NCBI GenBank assembly: GCA_030407005.1
Contig: JAUDYN010000002.1
Location: 3,348,001-3,412,000, forward strand
Source: Desarmillaria ectypa
Taxonomy: Eukaryota > Basidiomycota > Agaricomycetes > Agaricales > Physalacriaceae
DNA: 64,000 nt
Direction: 5' to 3'
Of this stretch, positions 12,490 to 24,780 are shown piece after piece. The notes under the pieces were generated by a model. The model searched no databases, was not told the origin of the DNA, and saw only the letters and a program-made list of their open reading frames with translations. Made by a program: the position numbers and the translations under genes. How positions within the stretch are numbered: the stretch's first letter is position 1; every line of letters begins with the position of its first letter.

Positions 12490-12810
12490 TTTGGACTTTG
12501 GACATGAAGCTTTTATATGAGTAGAGGGATCTATTCCGTATTATTTGTTTTGTTGTTGTCGATTGTTTCAGTATAATGTGTACACGTAGTGATATGATGA
12601 ATGACTTAGTAATGTGAAGGTGGCAGACGGTGAATCAACGATACACGATAAAGTGGTATTGTATAACGACAAGAGCATAAGGGGAAGTGATTTGCGAGAG
12701 CGAGTTGGGATACAAGATACGGACATCTGTTGAGGGGACAATTCTATACAGGATTTGATTGAGAAGAAAAGCCTAATAAAAGAGAAAGAACATCTGGGAG
12801 ACAACCCCGT
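12490..12810. other. Convergent 3' ends of the protease and CKS1
   Basis: A 321-bp tail-to-tail gap, enough for both 3' UTRs. No separate gene is supported. Confidence 0.6.
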
Positions 12811-13303
12811 CTATTTTCGTCTCGCAGCATCTTTGGCACGCCTCTGCGCTGGTTGCGTCGGGGCGACAAAGTCTTTAGGGCGACGGAAGAGAAGAATGTG
12901 AGGCTCCGGCGCTAGGGGGTTCCCATCAGAGAGATGCTACAAAGATTCATCACGAAACTCACCGTGAATCTCGTAGTGCTCCCAACCCAGGCTTTGCGTA
13001 ATCCCGATATTCCTCCACTCTTTCTCCGACAACAGCCGAAGAGCAGACTGATCAGCATTCCAATAGTTCTCTGGTATTATCTTCATCTTGAAGAGCTGCT
13101 TAGGCAGGATGACATGACGATACTCGTATACATCGTCGCTGTACTTGTCAGAGTAATGAATCCTAACGGAAAAGATACAGGTTAGAAGCACTGATACTGG
13201 GATGGCAATTACATGTAAAGCGGCCGCACGAGTTAATAATTTCCTCGATTTTTTCTGCCTGCTTCTTTGCTATCTCCTCAGCGGACAGTTGTTGCGATGA
13301 CAT
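12811..13303 (-). CDS. CKS1: Cyclin-dependent kinase regulatory subunit (Cks1/Suc1)
   Basis: Three exons on the minus strand (13230-13303, 12963-13162, 12811-12911) give 124 residues. The protein carries the whole Cks fold: [20 protein letters not shown], then [20 protein letters not shown], the phosphate-binding and beta-hinge segment [20 protein letters not shown]. The hinge region is completed only when the last intron (12912-12962) is removed, which supports the model. The N-terminal 25 residues are a short charged helix typical of fungal Cks. Cks1 binds Cdk1 and helps it recognise phosphorylated substrates in both mitosis and meiosis. The first intron uses a GTGCGG donor, weaker than usual but the only in-frame choice. 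Head-to-head with the meiotic helicase gene, 217 bp apart. Confidence 0.96.
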
Positions 13304-13520
13304 TTCGTGTGAGGGTGCTGCTCGTGGTAGATGAGTTCAGAGTCGGTCTGGGGTCAACGACAAGGGCTCAGGGTTGAATTGTCACGATCTGTCACGTTTA
13401 ATGACAATCACGTGATATTGGTACGTAAAGACGCGTCACGCGTTAGCCAATCCCGACGCCGATTCTTTCTCCTTCTCCTTCTCCCACGTCGAGCCGTTCG
13501 AAATAAACGGTAACTACACC
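13304..13520. promoter_or_regulatory. Bidirectional CKS1-MER3 promoter with two MCB-like boxes
   Basis: The 217-bp head-to-head gap holds two perfect ACGCGT boxes at 13431-13436 and 13438-13443, the core of the MluI cell-cycle box bound by Swi6/Mbp1-type factors in ascomycete yeasts. Beside them are a CCAAT box (13447-13451) and a palindromic TCACGTGA (13408-13415). A pyrimidine-rich tract (about 13463-13488) lies before the MER3 start, as is common at fungal transcription starts. The motif matches are seen directly; their use in this species is inferred. Confidence 0.6.
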
Positions 13521-16500
13521 ATGAACTACTACGTCCCTCAGGTATATCAGAATAATGTTTACGATGAGTACGATGCCGAGTTCGATGGCTATAACGATGA
13601 AATTAGTGAGTGTGTGCGCTTTTCTTGCGCTGCATACATTCACATCCTGCAGTAAACTCTTCTCCATCCCCTCCTGAGCGAATGAATATGAACAATCCTA
13701 CCTACGGCTTTGCTTCACAATACCTTCCGCACTATGACGATCCAATAGAAGACTATGTTGACGCAACCTACCCTCAGGCTTCTGACCAGTCTTATTACGA
13801 GGATGAACCATGGGATGGCCAGCAGGCCGATGGATACGAATTATCCGAGCAACAGGGAAATTTTGCGCCTAACATGGTAGTTTACCCTTCTGAGTATGAG
13901 ACGGTTCCTTGTGAGTACCTTTTCTTCACGGGTGAACAATCGCTGATCTGTCTGCTAGCTTTGCTGGAGTATAATCAACACCAAGGATACCAGAATCACT
14001 CAGGCAACTATCGCCCTCAGCAGCAGCGCCAACTGCCGCAGACTTCAAGTTCCCATTCCCTGAACGCAGGCCGACGATCGAAAAATGATCTTGCCCGCGA
14101 GGCACCTTCATGTAAGAGCACGAAAGGGATTCAGCTGAGGCCAGTTACGGAGCTTCGTACGTTCTATGTGCCGCCGGCCTGAATATATTCACTGAATCGC
14201 ATGTCAGCCGATATGTATAGAGCAATATTCAAATTCGGCGTTTTCAATGCTGTCCAGTCCTCATGTTTTGATACGGTGAGAATTATGACTATCATTTATG
14301 CTTCCATTCTCACATACATTAGCTCATCCAAAGCAATGAAAACGTAGTACGTCTACTGGCTCTTTCCAGTGGTCTCATCTCAAAACAATCACCTTTGTAG
14401 GTAGCAAGCGGTAAGTCGCATTATATACATGACCACTTTACATCAATATAACACAAACGCAGCACCTACTGGTAGCGGAAAGACGGTTCTCTTTGAATTG
14501 GCAATCATACAGATGTTAACCGAGACGAATAGCGCATCGGACAACTCAGTAAAATGCGTCTACATGGCACCGACGAAGGTAGGTAGCTTCTCACTGATAA
14601 AGATTCATGCACAAATCTTTCGCAGGCGCTATGTTCGGAGAGATATCGTGACTGGACAGCCAAGTTCAGCTCATTGGGTATTAAGTGTGAGGAGATCTTT
14701 TTTCTCCCCATGTATGCGCGCTGATAAGCCAAGATAGGTTGCGAACTGACAGGCGATACCGTTCACTTTGGAAAGGGCGTATGGGGAGATGCAAAGAATT
14801 CTACGATAATGCTGGTCGTTTTAAAACCCATATCGCCATAAAGCTGACTAATTTTCAGTGTCACGACGGTAAACGGTTTTCTGGGCATACGGGGCGCCAA
14901 CTCAACTGATAGTATGACAGGCTGAAAAGTGGGACAGTCTAACGAGAAATTGGTACGAGTCCAATAGCTTCGTAAGAATTTCTCTGATGACGTCTGCTAA
15001 ACCAGGGGTGATCATGGAAGGATCTTATCTTCCATTCGGTTACTCTTGGTGGACGAGGTATCTCTATCGAGTAATCTCATGCCTACGATGTCACGACATT
15101 CATTTAGGTTCATATACTTAATGAATCCAGAGGCAGTACTCTCGAAGTCGTCATTTCTCGCATGAAACTGCGTGGATCCGGTGTCCGATTCGTGCTCGTC
15201 TCGGCGACAGTTCCTAATATTCAGGACATAGCGTCTTGGATCGGGAGTGCCAGACGTAATGGAAGCTCTGCAAAAGTCTTCGAAGTATGTAGATTTCTTC
15301 AATTTTAAGGGCGGCAGCTGAAGTCCGTGTAGTTCGGCGAAGACTTCCGCCCTTGTAAGCTGAAGCGGGTCATTGTCGGAGTTCCTCGACAACGCAACCA
15401 GAATGATTTTCAATTCTCCAAACTTCTTGACTACAAATTGTTCGCGACGCTGCAAACGCACTCCGTTGGGAAGCCTATTCTTGTTTTTTGTCCGACACGG
15501 AAAGGTGCGAATCAGTTCTTTATATCCCATTCCTTGTATGACGAGGAATCACGACAGGTGTCTTCGCCACTGCTGAACATATGTTCAAAGATTACATTGA
15601 AGCTGAAAAGAAGAAGCAATCTTTGCCTTGGACCCATTCTGAAAGGTTGCCTACGACCTAACTGTGTCGAGCCCACAAAAACTAACACCGATTTTTTTCA
15701 GAGTTGAACATGTTTTCCAGGATAAGCGTTTGGCAGGTAAGTTGGTATTATTCATCTACACGTATTCTGCTCAAATAGGCAGAATGGGCATCGTATGGCA
15801 TCGGCGTCCATCATGCAGGGCTGTCGCTGGATGATAGACGTGCAGTTGAAAGCCTCTTTTTAAAGACTGTCCTCCGTATAGTCATAGCGACATCAGTAAG
15901 TTTAGTCAGTGAATATGATTATGGCAACGAAACTTTATCTTTGCCCAGACCCTTGCTGTAGGAGTCAACCTTCGTAAGTGGCGTTCAATAGATGTATTTT
16001 CCTCCCTTCACATCTGTCCAGCTGCCCACACCGTTGTCATCAAAGGGGTCCAGACTTTCCAAAACAATGTATCGGTCGAGTACTCTGATCTTGATGTAAT
16101 GCAGATGCTTGGTCGTGCAGTAAGTACTTCCTTTGTGATTCGGGGTCTGATCTTGCCTCAGCCCTGTCTCGTCTGTTACAGGGTCGACCCCAGTTTGGTG
16201 AATACCGCTGAGCATCTTGCTGTTTTCGGACGAGTGTTAACAATTTCATAGACAGTGAAGGGACTGCTATAATATTGTGTGAGACTGGGCTTGAGAGCAA
16301 ATATCGAGAGCTCGTTCAAGGCAAAACCATCCTCGAAAGCTCCCTTCATCTGAATCTGTCTGAGCATCTCAACTCTGAAATCGGTTTAGGCACTGTCACA
16401 AGTATCAGCTCTGCCACCGATTGGCTTCGGAATTCGTTCTTGTTCCAGAGAATTCGGAAGAATCCTCGACACTATGCGCTCGGAAAAGGCGAGGATCAGA

Positions 16501-19500
16501 CCTGGGAGGAACGCGTTGACGATTTGGTCATGCAGAGTATAACAAAATTGAAGGAATCTGAACTCATTACGTGTTCTGAAGACGGTGGAGATGGACAGCT
16601 GAGTTCTACAGAATACGGGGATATTATGAGCAAGGTGAGATCCATTCAATTATTCTGATTCTTTAGATTCTGATCCCGTTCCAGTTCTACATTCGTCAAG
16701 CCACAGTGAGCATATACCACGTAGATTCCCCGAGCGTCAAATCGACTTGAATCCCAGATGAGGGCCATTCTGGCTCTACCAGAACAGCCAAGTCTCCGGA
16801 ATATAGTAAGTGTTCACGAGTGTATTTGTCTCTTTCCTGATTGCCGTTGGCGCGTGCGCTTGGTAGCTTGAGATGATTTCTGCCTCAGAGGAGTGAGTTA
16901 TTTCTCGGACATACCTTGGTTCTAACTGAAGGTATCGAAGGTTGAATGAATCCAAGATCCGGACTTCCGAGAAGACGGTAAGGACGGTCATTTTCTAGCC
17001 ATCCCAGCGGCATTGATACACTAACTCGGTCAGTATCTGAATAAACTTCGGCGACATAATGATATTCGCTTTGAAGTTAAAAAGGTCGAGAAGACCTCGG
17101 ACAAGACGTTCTTACTGATCCAGGTTTGTGGCGTTCTCGGTGTGTCTTTTGGTTGCTAATGGCTCGCATAAGGCCGTTTTGGGTGGTATCTCTCTTAATT
17201 CGCCTGAATACAAGACAGGTGATAGCCAGCCTCAACTGGACGCATTCAGCGTTTTTCGTCACATACCGCGCATCGCCAGAGGTTTGCAACATTTACTGTC
17301 CTTTCTGTCACATTGAACTGACGACTGTTCCAGCTGTCGTGGAAGTAGCAATCACGAAGAAACGTGGGGCGCAGTTGAAGCACGGATTCGAAGTGTAGGT
17401 CTGAATAAAGTGCCTGTACTCAGACTTCTTACCAGAACACAAAGATTACGATGTCTTACTGCGAAAGCTTGGGAAGATCGACCTGTTGTGCTGCGTCAAA
17501 TCGAGTCGATCGGAGAAAAATCGTAAGAACATATACCTCGCTAATATCTCATTAATCCCTCGTCTCTAGGTTAAAGGTAACAAATGAAGTTTGTCTGTCA
17601 AGAAGGGTGACTGACTACTCCTTAGGTGCTGGCAGAGCACGGCATAACATCAATCGATATTCTGCGAAAGCAAGATTCCTTGAGACTTGAAGCAGTAAGG
17701 CACTGTTTCTGCGTCTTGTAAATATATTCAACTTGTCCTTCTGTTAGCTCTTGAATCGACGACCTCCATTCGGCCTTGAGATGTTGGCGTCTGCACTAGA
17801 ATTTCCTTCTTATCTGCTGAAAATAACAGAGATCGAAGTTCGCACAAGCAACGCCGAAAAGCCGGTGGAAGTCGACTTGTCCATCGAATGTGGATTAACC
17901 GACGAGTATTTCACGTCCCATGCAAAGCCCAGGAAGCCGAAAGGACGTATTTACAATATGACCTCGATCATCACCCTTACCTCTGACATGGAATTAATTG
18001 ACTTTCGCCGTATATCGTAGGTGCTTTCACCTTCATAGTATGACTTGGACTACTGATGCTCTGTATAGAACAAAATCCTTGAAAGAAACCAAGACTTTTG
18101 AAGTCACTGCAGAGTTAGAAAAGCCGAGCCAGTCTATCAATGTCTATATATCTTCTGTAGGGGATTTCTACTGGTAGGTAACTGAGAATACTTACCTTTA
18201 TGCAGGAATCCGTGGCGGGAGTTACGGTGACCAAGGTTTATAAACCTGACATCCCGTCATCCCAATACCCTACTAGAAATACTCGTCCCCAAACTTCCTT
18301 GGTTCGTCCATGTTATTTAGCGCCCTCAACATCAGCTTACCTCCCTTTCATAGGAACTAGAACTTCAGGATTATGAACAAGATCCTGAATTCTGGGACCT
18401 GATGGATAGTGCCATCGACAGTTCGGATGAAAAAGCAGAAGTGAGGGATCTGACCAAGAAAGAAGGTTCGTCATTTAATTCATAAATCACATATCGTCAT
18501 CATAGACTTTATCTCAGACGTGAGCGCTCACCTAGCGAAAAAGAACAAGCCTGGCTCCAGTATTTTAACGGTTCTAGACGACCCGAAATTGCCCCCAAAG
18601 CTACCGAACGGAAATTATTTGTCACTTCTTTTTTTTGCTTGACTGTCCTCCATGAAAGCTGACAAAAAGTAATTAGGTGTAACCATTTTTGCAAGGACAG
18701 AAACAAATGTCGTCACCTTTGGTATGACCACGGTGTAGCAATACTTTGTTCTGATGCATTTCACTCTAGCTGTAAAGAAGGCACATTGCACCCACCGAAG
18801 AAAACGGCGCCTACAGCGACGACAGCGACGAAACCCTTGATCCCCATCACCAAACCCGATGCACCTAGGTCCTCCCAGACTACTCAAAGTACTCAATGGC
18901 AGAGAGTCTCGGACACCAAGAAGACGTCTTCGCGCCCCGACCATACCCTAGAAAGATTGGAGGCTTTGCACAAGAACACTAACGTTCAAGACAACCTCAA
19001 ACTTGCCGAAGGACGAAGGATCAAACTAGAACCTGTCCTGAAGAAGCGGAAGCGAAAGGCCGCTCCTGACCCGGAGATCAAATTCGCCGACATCGGAGAT
19101 TCTCAGCCGCTGCAAGATGTGTGTCGTGACATGTCGTACCATCTAGACGACGATCTTCCCGAGGCTCATGAAATTATGATTTCTGCTCCTCAAAAACACG
19201 CTCCTTCCTCTGACGACTTCGCTGATTCTGATATTGATGCTCTGATTCGTGGTTTCCCTGATGACAATGACTTCGGTGCACGTCCTGCTTCACCTCTAAA
19301 TACCTGCTTCTCACCAAGTCCTGTGCCGAAACGTATGAGGTTCAGTGATGAATCGCCGAAGGTGGGTCATGTCTTATGCTTATCGATACTTTCATTGAGA
19401 CACGTTGGTCGTAGATTCAGAGGGACATTCCTTTTGTCTATACCTCGGACTCTGATGACGAAGTGATTGTCATTGATGATGACGAGCCGGTCAAAGTTGA

Positions 19501-19738
19501 GAGCAAGCAAGATGACTACGACGACTTCACTTTGGACCCCAGTTGCTTTGATATCATACCTTCTACACCGGACCTAACTATGGCTTCGGACAATAGTTTT
19601 AGCAGTCAGCAGAACTTGAGCATCGTGATGCAAGAGCATAACACGGGAAATGCGATCGAGGAGAAGATGGAAGAAATCGACGACTTTGCAGAGCTCGAAG
19701 CCTGGTTAAATAGTGGTGCTGTCGAAATTATTCCGTAG
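13521..19738 (+). CDS. HFM1: Meiotic ATP-dependent DNA helicase MER3/HFM1
   Basis: A many-exon gene (about 28) encoding a Ski2-like helicase of the Mer3/Hfm1 branch, which unwinds recombination intermediates during meiotic crossover formation. Motifs in order: 'LFELAII' after the P-loop APTGSGKT (about 14463-14486), DEVH (about 15051-15114 across an intron), SATVPN, FCPTRK (about 15487), ATSTLAVGVNLP (15889-15975) and the arginine-finger motif QMLGRAGRPQFD (about 16102-16195). A winged-helix and Sec63-like region follow. Near the C-terminus is the Mer3 cysteine cluster CNHFCKDRNKCRHLCC (about 18677-18772), then an acidic tail with VIVIDDDE (about 19467) and the conserved ending around 'FAELEAWLNSGAVEIIP'. 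The start at 13521 follows a T/C-rich leader. One junction (14811-14858) fits only as a GC-AG intron or a one-base frameshift. Usually expressed in meiosis only. Confidence 0.93.
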
Positions 19739-20438
19739 TGGCTGGTTTTAGCTTTTCTGTTGCTTTGTACTACATAAATCGATACTCCTGGTTCCACGGC
19801 GTTTTTGGTGTTCCAACCCAAGCTAACCTTCAAGTTTCAGGCACTCTGACAGAAATTTGAGCTACTCGTCCTCAGCGTGATGATATCTAATCTGATATTG
19901 GTGCCAGCCTCGGCCTTCATGCTAATCCTAAATTTAAATGTGTTCAATATTCCTATGTAATGAACAGTTGAACGCCGGTCTGTATGCCCGATCTATTACG
20001 AAATTTCCACCGCTCGTCTTCTTCCAATACGATGATCCTCAAGAACGAAGATTCTTTCTTATGGTCACTTGAGCCTTCGCTGGCCTTGGACTTATGAAGA
20101 ATCATTATCGTGATGGATTCCTTGAGAAGATTGTCTGCTCCGTTACTTAGTGCTGCCGTTGGGTCGAGTTAAATCTCTGCTATGCCTCTGCTTCCATATT
20201 CTGTCTTACAGTTATTTGAAAGATCTTGTTGAGTGCCAGTGACGCACCTATCCACGCTAAAATGGCGGTGGTAGTAAAGCGACATCGCACGCCGCAGTGC
20301 CCCGTAAATTCTTCTGCGAAGGCGCCCTTTTCGTACGTCACATCTTCACCTGACACAAATATATGTAATGTGGATAAACTCACCGAAGGTTGCAGAGTTG
20401 CAGATCGCTCTTTTGTCTTTTTACTTCTTGTCCTCACG
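19739..20438. other. Intergenic region before the Cys-cluster gene
   Basis: No gene supported; the minus-strand ORF at 20180-20575 overlaps the start of the next gene in antisense and looks spurious. The sequence is likely the 3' UTR of MER3 and promoter of the next gene. Confidence 0.45.
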
Positions 20439-21665
20439 ATGGACAGTGAAACATCTGAATCGTCTAGGCAGTCAACTCCGAGTCGGAGCCCTACCAGTGA
20501 CAGCGACCAGCCAGAGGTCGTGGTCACTGAAGACACGAAACAAAAGTTTGCAAGAGAATTCAGGAAACGTCCCAATGTCCACGACTTGATGCAATGGAAG
20601 AAGTATCATAATAACATGGTGAGTGAGCTTTTCGATGGCACAACTAATCGATCTTGAAGCTTTTCATTAGGTATGCAAGAATTGTCTGTCACACAGGCAA
20701 GATTGCACACCGAAGGAAAACTCGGCTGTATGTATCAGCTGCGAGGAGCAACGAGTCGGCTGCAGTCGCGCTGAACAGGAAAGGATGACGCGAGTGCGAC
20801 GGTTATTAGATCTTTCATACCTGGAACTGGAATTTCTAGTTGATTGGTATAAGAAAAGGAGAGAGACAAAGGGTAGCATCACTCGGAGGCCGCCTATCAC
20901 TCCGAGCACCAGAAAGACGAAATTCCAGGATTCTCTGGCGTTGAGCCCGGAAATCCAAGCAAGGACAGCAAGGGCCCACCGACATGAACCTGAGGAGGAG
21001 GAGCATAACGCATCTTCATCAGCTTCTCAAGTGAGTATTACCGCTCTCCTCTGTGTAAAGAAATGCTGAGCATTATCGTACAGATCCTAAGCTCAAGCCC
21101 TGTCTATGAACACGACCCAATGGACTATGCTATCGCAGCAAACTTTCAAGAAATATGGAATGAATATATGAATTGCAACTATCGGAGTGCGAGTCCTCAA
21201 ATGCCCTCTATGGCAGGTAGCGATACCCTGGACTTCGTGACTCCCGAACATACATACACTCAAGCTTTCGGCGATCTGGTAATGACAGATTATGAAGGTC
21301 TCGAGACTTCAACCGAACGCGCCGACGTTTCCCTCGACGAGGCCGAGGCGTCTACGGAAGGTATGCTGTCTATTGATTCCCCGTTAGCCTTGCTTCTCAA
21401 CGTACTCGTAGTGCAAGATGAAGAAGGTGCGAGCGCTGTTATGCCGGCCGGAAACCAAGCAGCTCTCACATATATTGAGCTATTATTGCATAAGAAACAG
21501 GTGGAAAAAATCACTGCAAGGGTAAGATCAGGGGATATCGCTCAGCGAGAGCTGGTCAATGCGCTGGTGGCCGTCTCGGAGGGTTTGCTTGGAATGGCGA
21601 TGAAGTACAATGCGGGCTCCGAGCCGGTGGGACAGGCAAGTGTAGTTGGGAGTTCGGAACAGTAA
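20439..21665 (+). CDS. Cys-cluster (Zn2Cys6-like) hypothetical protein
   Basis: Three exons (20439-20618, 20671-21030, 21084-21665) give 373 residues in one frame. The N-terminus is Ser/Thr/Glu-rich. Across the first junction comes a cysteine array, C-x2-C-x6-C-x8-C-x2-C-x6-C (CKNCLSHRQDC followed by CISCEEQRVGC), then a basic helix (ERMTRVRRLLDLSYLELEFL). Spacing resembles the basidiomycete Cys-cluster proteins sometimes labelled Zn2Cys6-like; binding to DNA is not proven. A middle acidic patch (EPEEEEHN) and a C-terminal helical segment (LLLHKKQVEKITARVRSG) complete it. It could be a transcription factor or a lineage-specific protein of other function. Same strand as MER3, 700 bp downstream. 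Confidence 0.75.
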
Positions 21666-22399
21666 TAATGTGGTTGAATAAGTTGAATAATGTACTTGTG
21701 CATGTTATTCCTGAACAAAGTGTTAATAAGCGTCACAAAGCTGTAAGAAAGTGTGAAGTCGACAATCGGAAAAAAGTTCGGCTGGGGGCCGAGCTCTATA
21801 TCAGGTCGCGACCCGCCGCCTAGCCGCTGTTATCCCCAACAGCCACGATAAGTTTCCCTGGCGCCAAACAAACCGGAAGAAATGTCGCAAAAAAGTCAGT
21901 GATCTATTAATCTGCCAACTATAATCACGCAAATCCAACTTGGTGTGCTTGGAGGCCCCATTTCTTTCGGTACGCGTTACTGAAATTTTTCTTAAGGGTG
22001 CCAACTGGTTTCTACATTTCCTTATCGTTTCTTTTGCATCTCGTGGGCTTAAACTTGAAGCTACATGTCTATGAAGCTGACTGAGATCCTAGTAAAGCGA
22101 TGGTCCTCGCGTTCGCATGTGCCAAGTACGGAAGCACCTCAATAACCCTGGATACAGTTATCTTAAAGCACCACAATGACTGAGGACGCGTACCGCTTTC
22201 TTCCATACCTTCGCTACTACACTCCAATGATACACCCACCGTCGTCGAGCTCAATATCCTAAAAGAGAGATGGGTCTAACTTATAGACGTGAAGGACGTA
22301 TACAAGATGGCGTTAACGCTCATTCGACGCGTGCATATAGATATTTTTGGCGAACGTTGGATGGCGGAGCGTACAACGTTCTCTATGCTAATCACAAAC
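21666..22399. other. No gene recognised
   Basis: Probable 3' flank of the Cys-cluster gene and degenerate upstream part of the F-box relic. No ORF is convincing. Confidence 0.4.
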
Positions 22400-23140
22400 C
22401 TTGGAATCTAAGTTGAGTGTGTAGCAGATGGAGGGCGATCGTCGATTACCACTCGTCCAAGCTAGGTCCAAACCAATGTCGCATCGCGACCATCATGCCT
22501 TTCCCAAAGAACTCACTCTCCCTTCTCGTTACGGCACGTAGCCGTTCCGGACAACACGACCTCTCCATTTCTTTCCGTGATATTAGTACAGATCGTGTCC
22601 CGTTTGAAGCCATATCAGCACTTTTCCATCTCTTCATGAATCACTCGACCCGGTGGAAGGAAGCCAGACTTTGTTTACGGCCGACTCTCTGTGATGCCCT
22701 CACTGTCGTCCAGATATTGATCGATACCTTCGAGATGGCTCCTCGGTCGAGGAACGTGAGACTACAAGGGATGAGAGAAGATGCACGAATTCCTATCTCA
22801 GTTTCTGGCCTTGTTTCTTTCCGAGATGATAGGTATATGGCTACTTGGTAATCCCCCGTTACTTTCACGATATCATTGGAAAGGCCCCGCAACTCCAGAA
22901 ATTTGATGTGGGGGTATCATGATCCCGAAGACGATTCATCGTTGTCTCATAACCAACGCATTCGGAGTCCATCTCTCAAGCATTTCACTGCATGCGATTC
23001 CAGCTTAATCCGTAGTTTGGAATTACCAGCCCTGCAGAGCACACATCTCATGCGCAGCATAATGGCATATGAGTTAGAAGTGCTAACTCTGCCTGACGCG
23101 CTCCTAGTATTGCACAAAATGCCCAGTCATTCCTAGTGCT
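22400..23140 (+). pseudogene. F-box/LRR protein relic
   Basis: An open stretch starting near 22417 reads as the segment that follows the F-box in agaric F-box proteins (CSRWRAIV..., then a region with HSTRWKEARLCL and LRR-like spacing). It runs into a stop at 22851. Sequence resembling the following repeats resumes in another frame (about 22952-23136, 'SLKHFTACDSSLIRSLELPA'). The F-box itself is not recognisable upstream. Frame breaks and the missing N-terminus make this a relic rather than a gene; an unseen intron could rescue part of it. Confidence 0.5.
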
Positions 23141-23781
23141 CCCACACTCTCACCCATCTTATCATTCACGAAGCATACATCGACATGAACCTCATCGGCA
23201 TAGTGGAAATGTCCCCTGCGAGTAACTTTTCTTTCTCTTCATTCCTGCCACGGACGGTGGTCTCAAGCTTCGGATGAAGGTGTGCCGAAAGCTCGTCTCC
23301 CGCATGGTGGAAACGACTGTGGACAACCAGCATAGCATCCCTCCCAATCCCAAGATTTTTAATATCTCGATTACGAATCATCAGTACCATGAAGATATGG
23401 ATTCGTGGAGATGGATTCGTCGCGACGGAGCAAGTCAGCGTTGAAATCGGTCTCGATGTCTTTATGCACCATTCCTAGGATACTGCTCATCCGTTCAAGG
23501 TTGTTATCATGCCACGACGTTGAAACTCTGAAGGCATTCAAGGTGGCTGGGTTGGGTATACAGGTCCAGGCCGATGATAATGATAGCACGGATAGTCACG
23601 CTTATGTATGACCATCAAGCATCATGGGATAATTAGGTCAGGATTTCAACTGAGTGAAGCTGACAGGCTCTAGGCGCTGTGCTTAGATTATTACTTAGAA
23701 TATTCCGCTACACATCCTATTTTCAATCATGCCTTTTTCTTTCTTTCTCGTGAGTATTTGGACTAGGCCATCTCATACTAG
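23141..23781. other. No gene recognised
   Basis: May contain further decayed repeats of the F-box relic and the 3' flank of the zinc-finger gene. Nothing supported. Confidence 0.35.
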
Positions 23782-24780
23782 TCATTGTCTCCTCCATCCT
23801 ATACGTTCTCCCACAATACCAACACCTGCGTCCGATCCCGCATACGCTACGCACAGCGGGTCCTTCGCCGACTGCAGTTGATGTCGCTTGGTCGCATCCC
23901 TTCGAGTAAACCTGTGCTCGCATCCTCTGCAAAAGAACGAAGGGGGTTTGCCATGACTCGCCGTTTGACAGTGCCTTTTGACGTCGTTGATCCGAATAGA
24001 GGCATATGGGCAGTCAGGATGAGGGCATATCAAAGTCCTGCGGTCGGGATGGTATCCGGCGTGAACGAATGCTTCTTCTGGTGACATGAATCGCGAAGTA
24101 CATTCGGACCAGGGGCACCGAAAAGAAGGAACAGTGACATCATCTTCATTGGGAAGTTTTGTATTCACAGGTGAAAATGCAGGGCGACGAGAACGGTGCC
24201 GCCGAGTAGAGGCATGTGAGGAAGGCGTTTCTCGTGTCGAGTTCGTGTAACCTGGCGCGCGAGTATCGGGAGTAGGTGTCATGCTTTGGGACGGCACAGA
24301 GGGTACCACAAAAGTCCGTGTCTCCTCCGCCATTACTTGCATCGTGTTTTGTCTTTGCCGCCCAGTCACGGAAGGCGGGGTCCAAAGCGAGTCAAACCAG
24401 TCATTGTCAAACTTGTTGACAACATCGTGGGCACTAGCCGCGTCAGAATGTGACAGAAGAGAAGCCTCAGGACAAATGGATTGGTCAAAGGTTGGGGTAA
24501 TGATGGCAAGGCTGTTAACGTTCGTTGCTGATCCATTATGTTCTGCCTGAATTCAGTTGAGACCGTCAGAACACCAGTAAAAACCGAAATGAATAAAGCA
24601 TACATTATTCAAGAGACTGTGAGTGGAGCCCCAACCTTCGGATTGAGGCAGCTGGTTGGAACTTTCGAAAGCACTAGGCTCTATAAATTGGTCGAAAATG
24701 TCGTCGAGGTCCAAATCATCCTTGTCGACCAAAGATGGTTGGTACTGGTAATGCTCGGGATTGGTAGAAAAAGAAGACAT
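23782..24780 (-). CDS. C2H2 zinc-finger protein
   Basis: Two exons (24604-24780 and 23782-24546), separated by a 57-bp GT-AG intron, encode 313 residues. The N-terminal half is acidic and Ser/Thr/Pro-rich, as in activation regions. The C-terminal third carries three finger-like units: FRCPWSEC...HAGYH, LICPHPDC...KRHCQTASH and FFCRGCEHRF...KRH. The second is a standard Cys2His2 with a long His-His spacing; the first and third are less regular. A basic patch (STRRHRSRRPAF) precedes the fingers and may be a nuclear signal. Likely a sequence-specific DNA-binding protein. The short exon 1 was chosen because it alone continues the frame from an ATG. Confidence 0.85.

Noticed and set aside
15012..15530. 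Minus-strand ORF (172 codons) opposite MER3
   Set aside because: Antisense to the helicase exons with SATVPN and FCPTRK; shadow of the real gene.
20180..20575. Minus-strand ORF opposite the Cys-cluster gene
   Set aside because: Overlaps exon 1 in antisense and has no family.
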